From assembly GCA_034505495.1 (NCBI GenBank), contig JAPDQV010000002.1, forward strand, positions 182,820-214,947: a stretch of 32,128 nt of DNA, in the 5' to 3' direction. Both the position numbers and the translations under genes were made by a program. Every line of letters starts with the position of its first letter. Position 1 is the stretch's first letter. The notes beneath the pieces were generated by a model. That model searched no databases. It was given only the letters and a program-made list of their open reading frames with translations, and had not been told where the DNA came from. Shown piece by piece: positions 31,191 through 32,128 of this stretch. Source of the DNA: a candidate division KSB1 bacterium. Its GTDB lineage: Bacteria; Zhuqueibacterota; Zhuqueibacteria; Residuimicrobiales; Krinioviventaceae.

Positions 31191-31928
31191 TTACAAATCA
31201 ACAGATTCTTCCTGTAATTTGCTTACGGCGGCCATTAAAGCTTTTCCCTTTTCATGATCGGGATTGGAGGAAAGCAGCTCTTCAAGCACGGCTTTCGCTT
31301 TAGGGTACCAGCCGCTCTCGGCATAATATTCGGCGATCCTGAACCAATTCTCGCCCAAGTACCCGTTCATTTGACTTGTCATTTGCTGCAGCGGGGCGGA
31401 TTGCACATTTTTAAAGCTTTCGTATAAAAAAGAGCAAACAACGACATCCTGACTGAATAATGCAATAAAGTCAGCCAGCAGGCTGGATCCTTTTGCAATG
31501 AGATTATGGATTCGTTCAAAGTATTCGCGTAAAGACTTTTCAAGTTCCTTTATATTTTCGTCTTGATCAGCCCCATAATATTCAATCATGTACTGTAATT
31601 CACGCGCGACCATTACTTTGTGAAACATCAATCCAACATGATTAATAAAGGCCTGCTCGGTCTCGTTCGGAAGGCATTTCAGCGCTTTTTCATATTCCCT
31701 CTTTTGGGGGTCTGAAATCCTTTTGTAGATTAGATGCAAATCTTCTTTAACCCGAAACAACAAGTCACTCAGTTTCTTCAGTCTTGCAAAATTGATCTGA
31801 CATCCTTCCGCAATCTCTTGATACAAGGATGAAAAAACCTCTATGGATTTAAAATAATTGCTCAATACGTTTTTTATGAGCCAGGATTGATGTCGAACAA
31901 CATAGGGGCAAACAGTATTTGTCGCCAT
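31191..31928 (-). CDS. Helical protein with TPR-like C-terminus, function unknown
   Basis: The 245-residue cytoplasmic protein starts at ATG 31928, with GAGAGGAAA upstream; a TTG 15 bases earlier is less likely. It is almost all helix, with many Leu, Glu and Lys residues. The end (ENWFRIAEYYAESGWYPKAKAVLEELLSSNPDHEKG, quoted in part) is a TPR-like repeat. No known family was recognised. Position just upstream of the STAS gene suggests a regulatory or scaffold partner of that pathway, but this is only context. The region from 31944 to the window end shows no gene I can support. Confidence 0.7.
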   Translation of the reverse strand: MATNTVCPYVVRHQSWLIKNVLSNYFKSIEVFSSLYQEIAEGCQINFARLKKLSDLLFRVKEDLHLIYKRISDPQKREYEKALKCLPNETEQAFINHVGLMFHKVMVARELQYMIEYYGADQDENIKELEKSLREYFERIHNLIAKGSSLLADFIALFSQDVVVCSFLYESFKNVQSAPLQQMTSQMNGYLGENWFRIAEYYAESGWYPKAKAVLEELLSSNPDHEKGKALMAAVSKLQEESVDL

Positions 31929-32128
31929 AGACTTTCCTCTCAAAATGCGGCGCCCGATATAACAGTGACGCTTGCAACATTTATTTCGATTGGCCTGCCT
32001 TTGATTTGTATAATGAATCGTATTCTCTCTAACAAAGGCGGTCAGAGTATGCCGTTTAAAATTTGCTGCCTATGTTTAATATAGGGTTTTTGGATGTAAT
32101 TTTGAAATGAGCATGACCATGGAGCAGC

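Overview
The window reads as accessory carbohydrate-degradation DNA from a Gram-negative, probably uncultured bacterium with a type IX-like secretion system. Six separate reading frames end in the same module: an N-[YH]-P-N-P-F-N motif, a FlgD/Ig-like strand region with an IYDLxGR-type motif, and a K-[MI]-x-[LV]-[LMQ]-[RK]-type tail. Together with many secreted glycosidases and lipoproteins, this style resembles candidate phylum KSB1, Calditrichota and relatives. That placement is inferred from protein style, not from a marker gene. No rRNA, tRNA, CRISPR array or insertion sequence was seen.

Positions 1-13210 (+ strand) look like one long operon. It holds the tail of a sugar ABC permease, an alpha/alpha-toroid lipoprotein, a parvulin-like lipoprotein, an exported GH94-like (alpha/alpha)6 protein, two different GH130 proteins, a LamG-bearing secreted protein, a PfkB sugar kinase and an FG-GAP lipoprotein. 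Most junctions overlap or are only a few bases long. A likely terminator lies at 13176-13210. GH130 enzymes are classically beta-mannoside phosphorylases, so a plausible job is uptake and phosphorolysis of beta-mannan-type oligosaccharides.

Positions 13610-14986 (+) encode a lone secreted beta-rich protein with its own terminator. On the minus strand, 15486-19565 holds two tandem GH5 enzymes with matching binding modules and sorting domains. Next is a clan-A glycosidase (19992-21776) split by an in-frame TAG. A third GH5, a lipoprotein, lies at 25811-26881 beside a Tat-signal sugar isomerase/epimerase-like protein. Extracellular GH5 cleavage followed by uptake and intracellular phosphorolysis would make a coherent pathway.

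Positions 21892-24731 (-) hold a compact four-gene envelope cassette: a membrane-anchored PGRP/amidase-like enzyme, a second membrane protein sharing its membrane motifs, a two-TM coiled-coil protein and an exported coiled-coil protein. It resembles a phage lysis module (endolysin, holin, spanins), but no phage genes surround it. It is the best candidate here for an undescribed system.

The right end carries a PAP2 phosphatase, a hotdog thioesterase, an 806-residue secreted protein with fibronectin type III domains, a STAS-domain anti-anti-sigma protein and an unrecognised helical/TPR-like protein. TAG is a normal stop here: it ends the genes at 10791 and 14986. The amber codon at 20427-20429 is therefore more likely a nonsense mutation than recoding.
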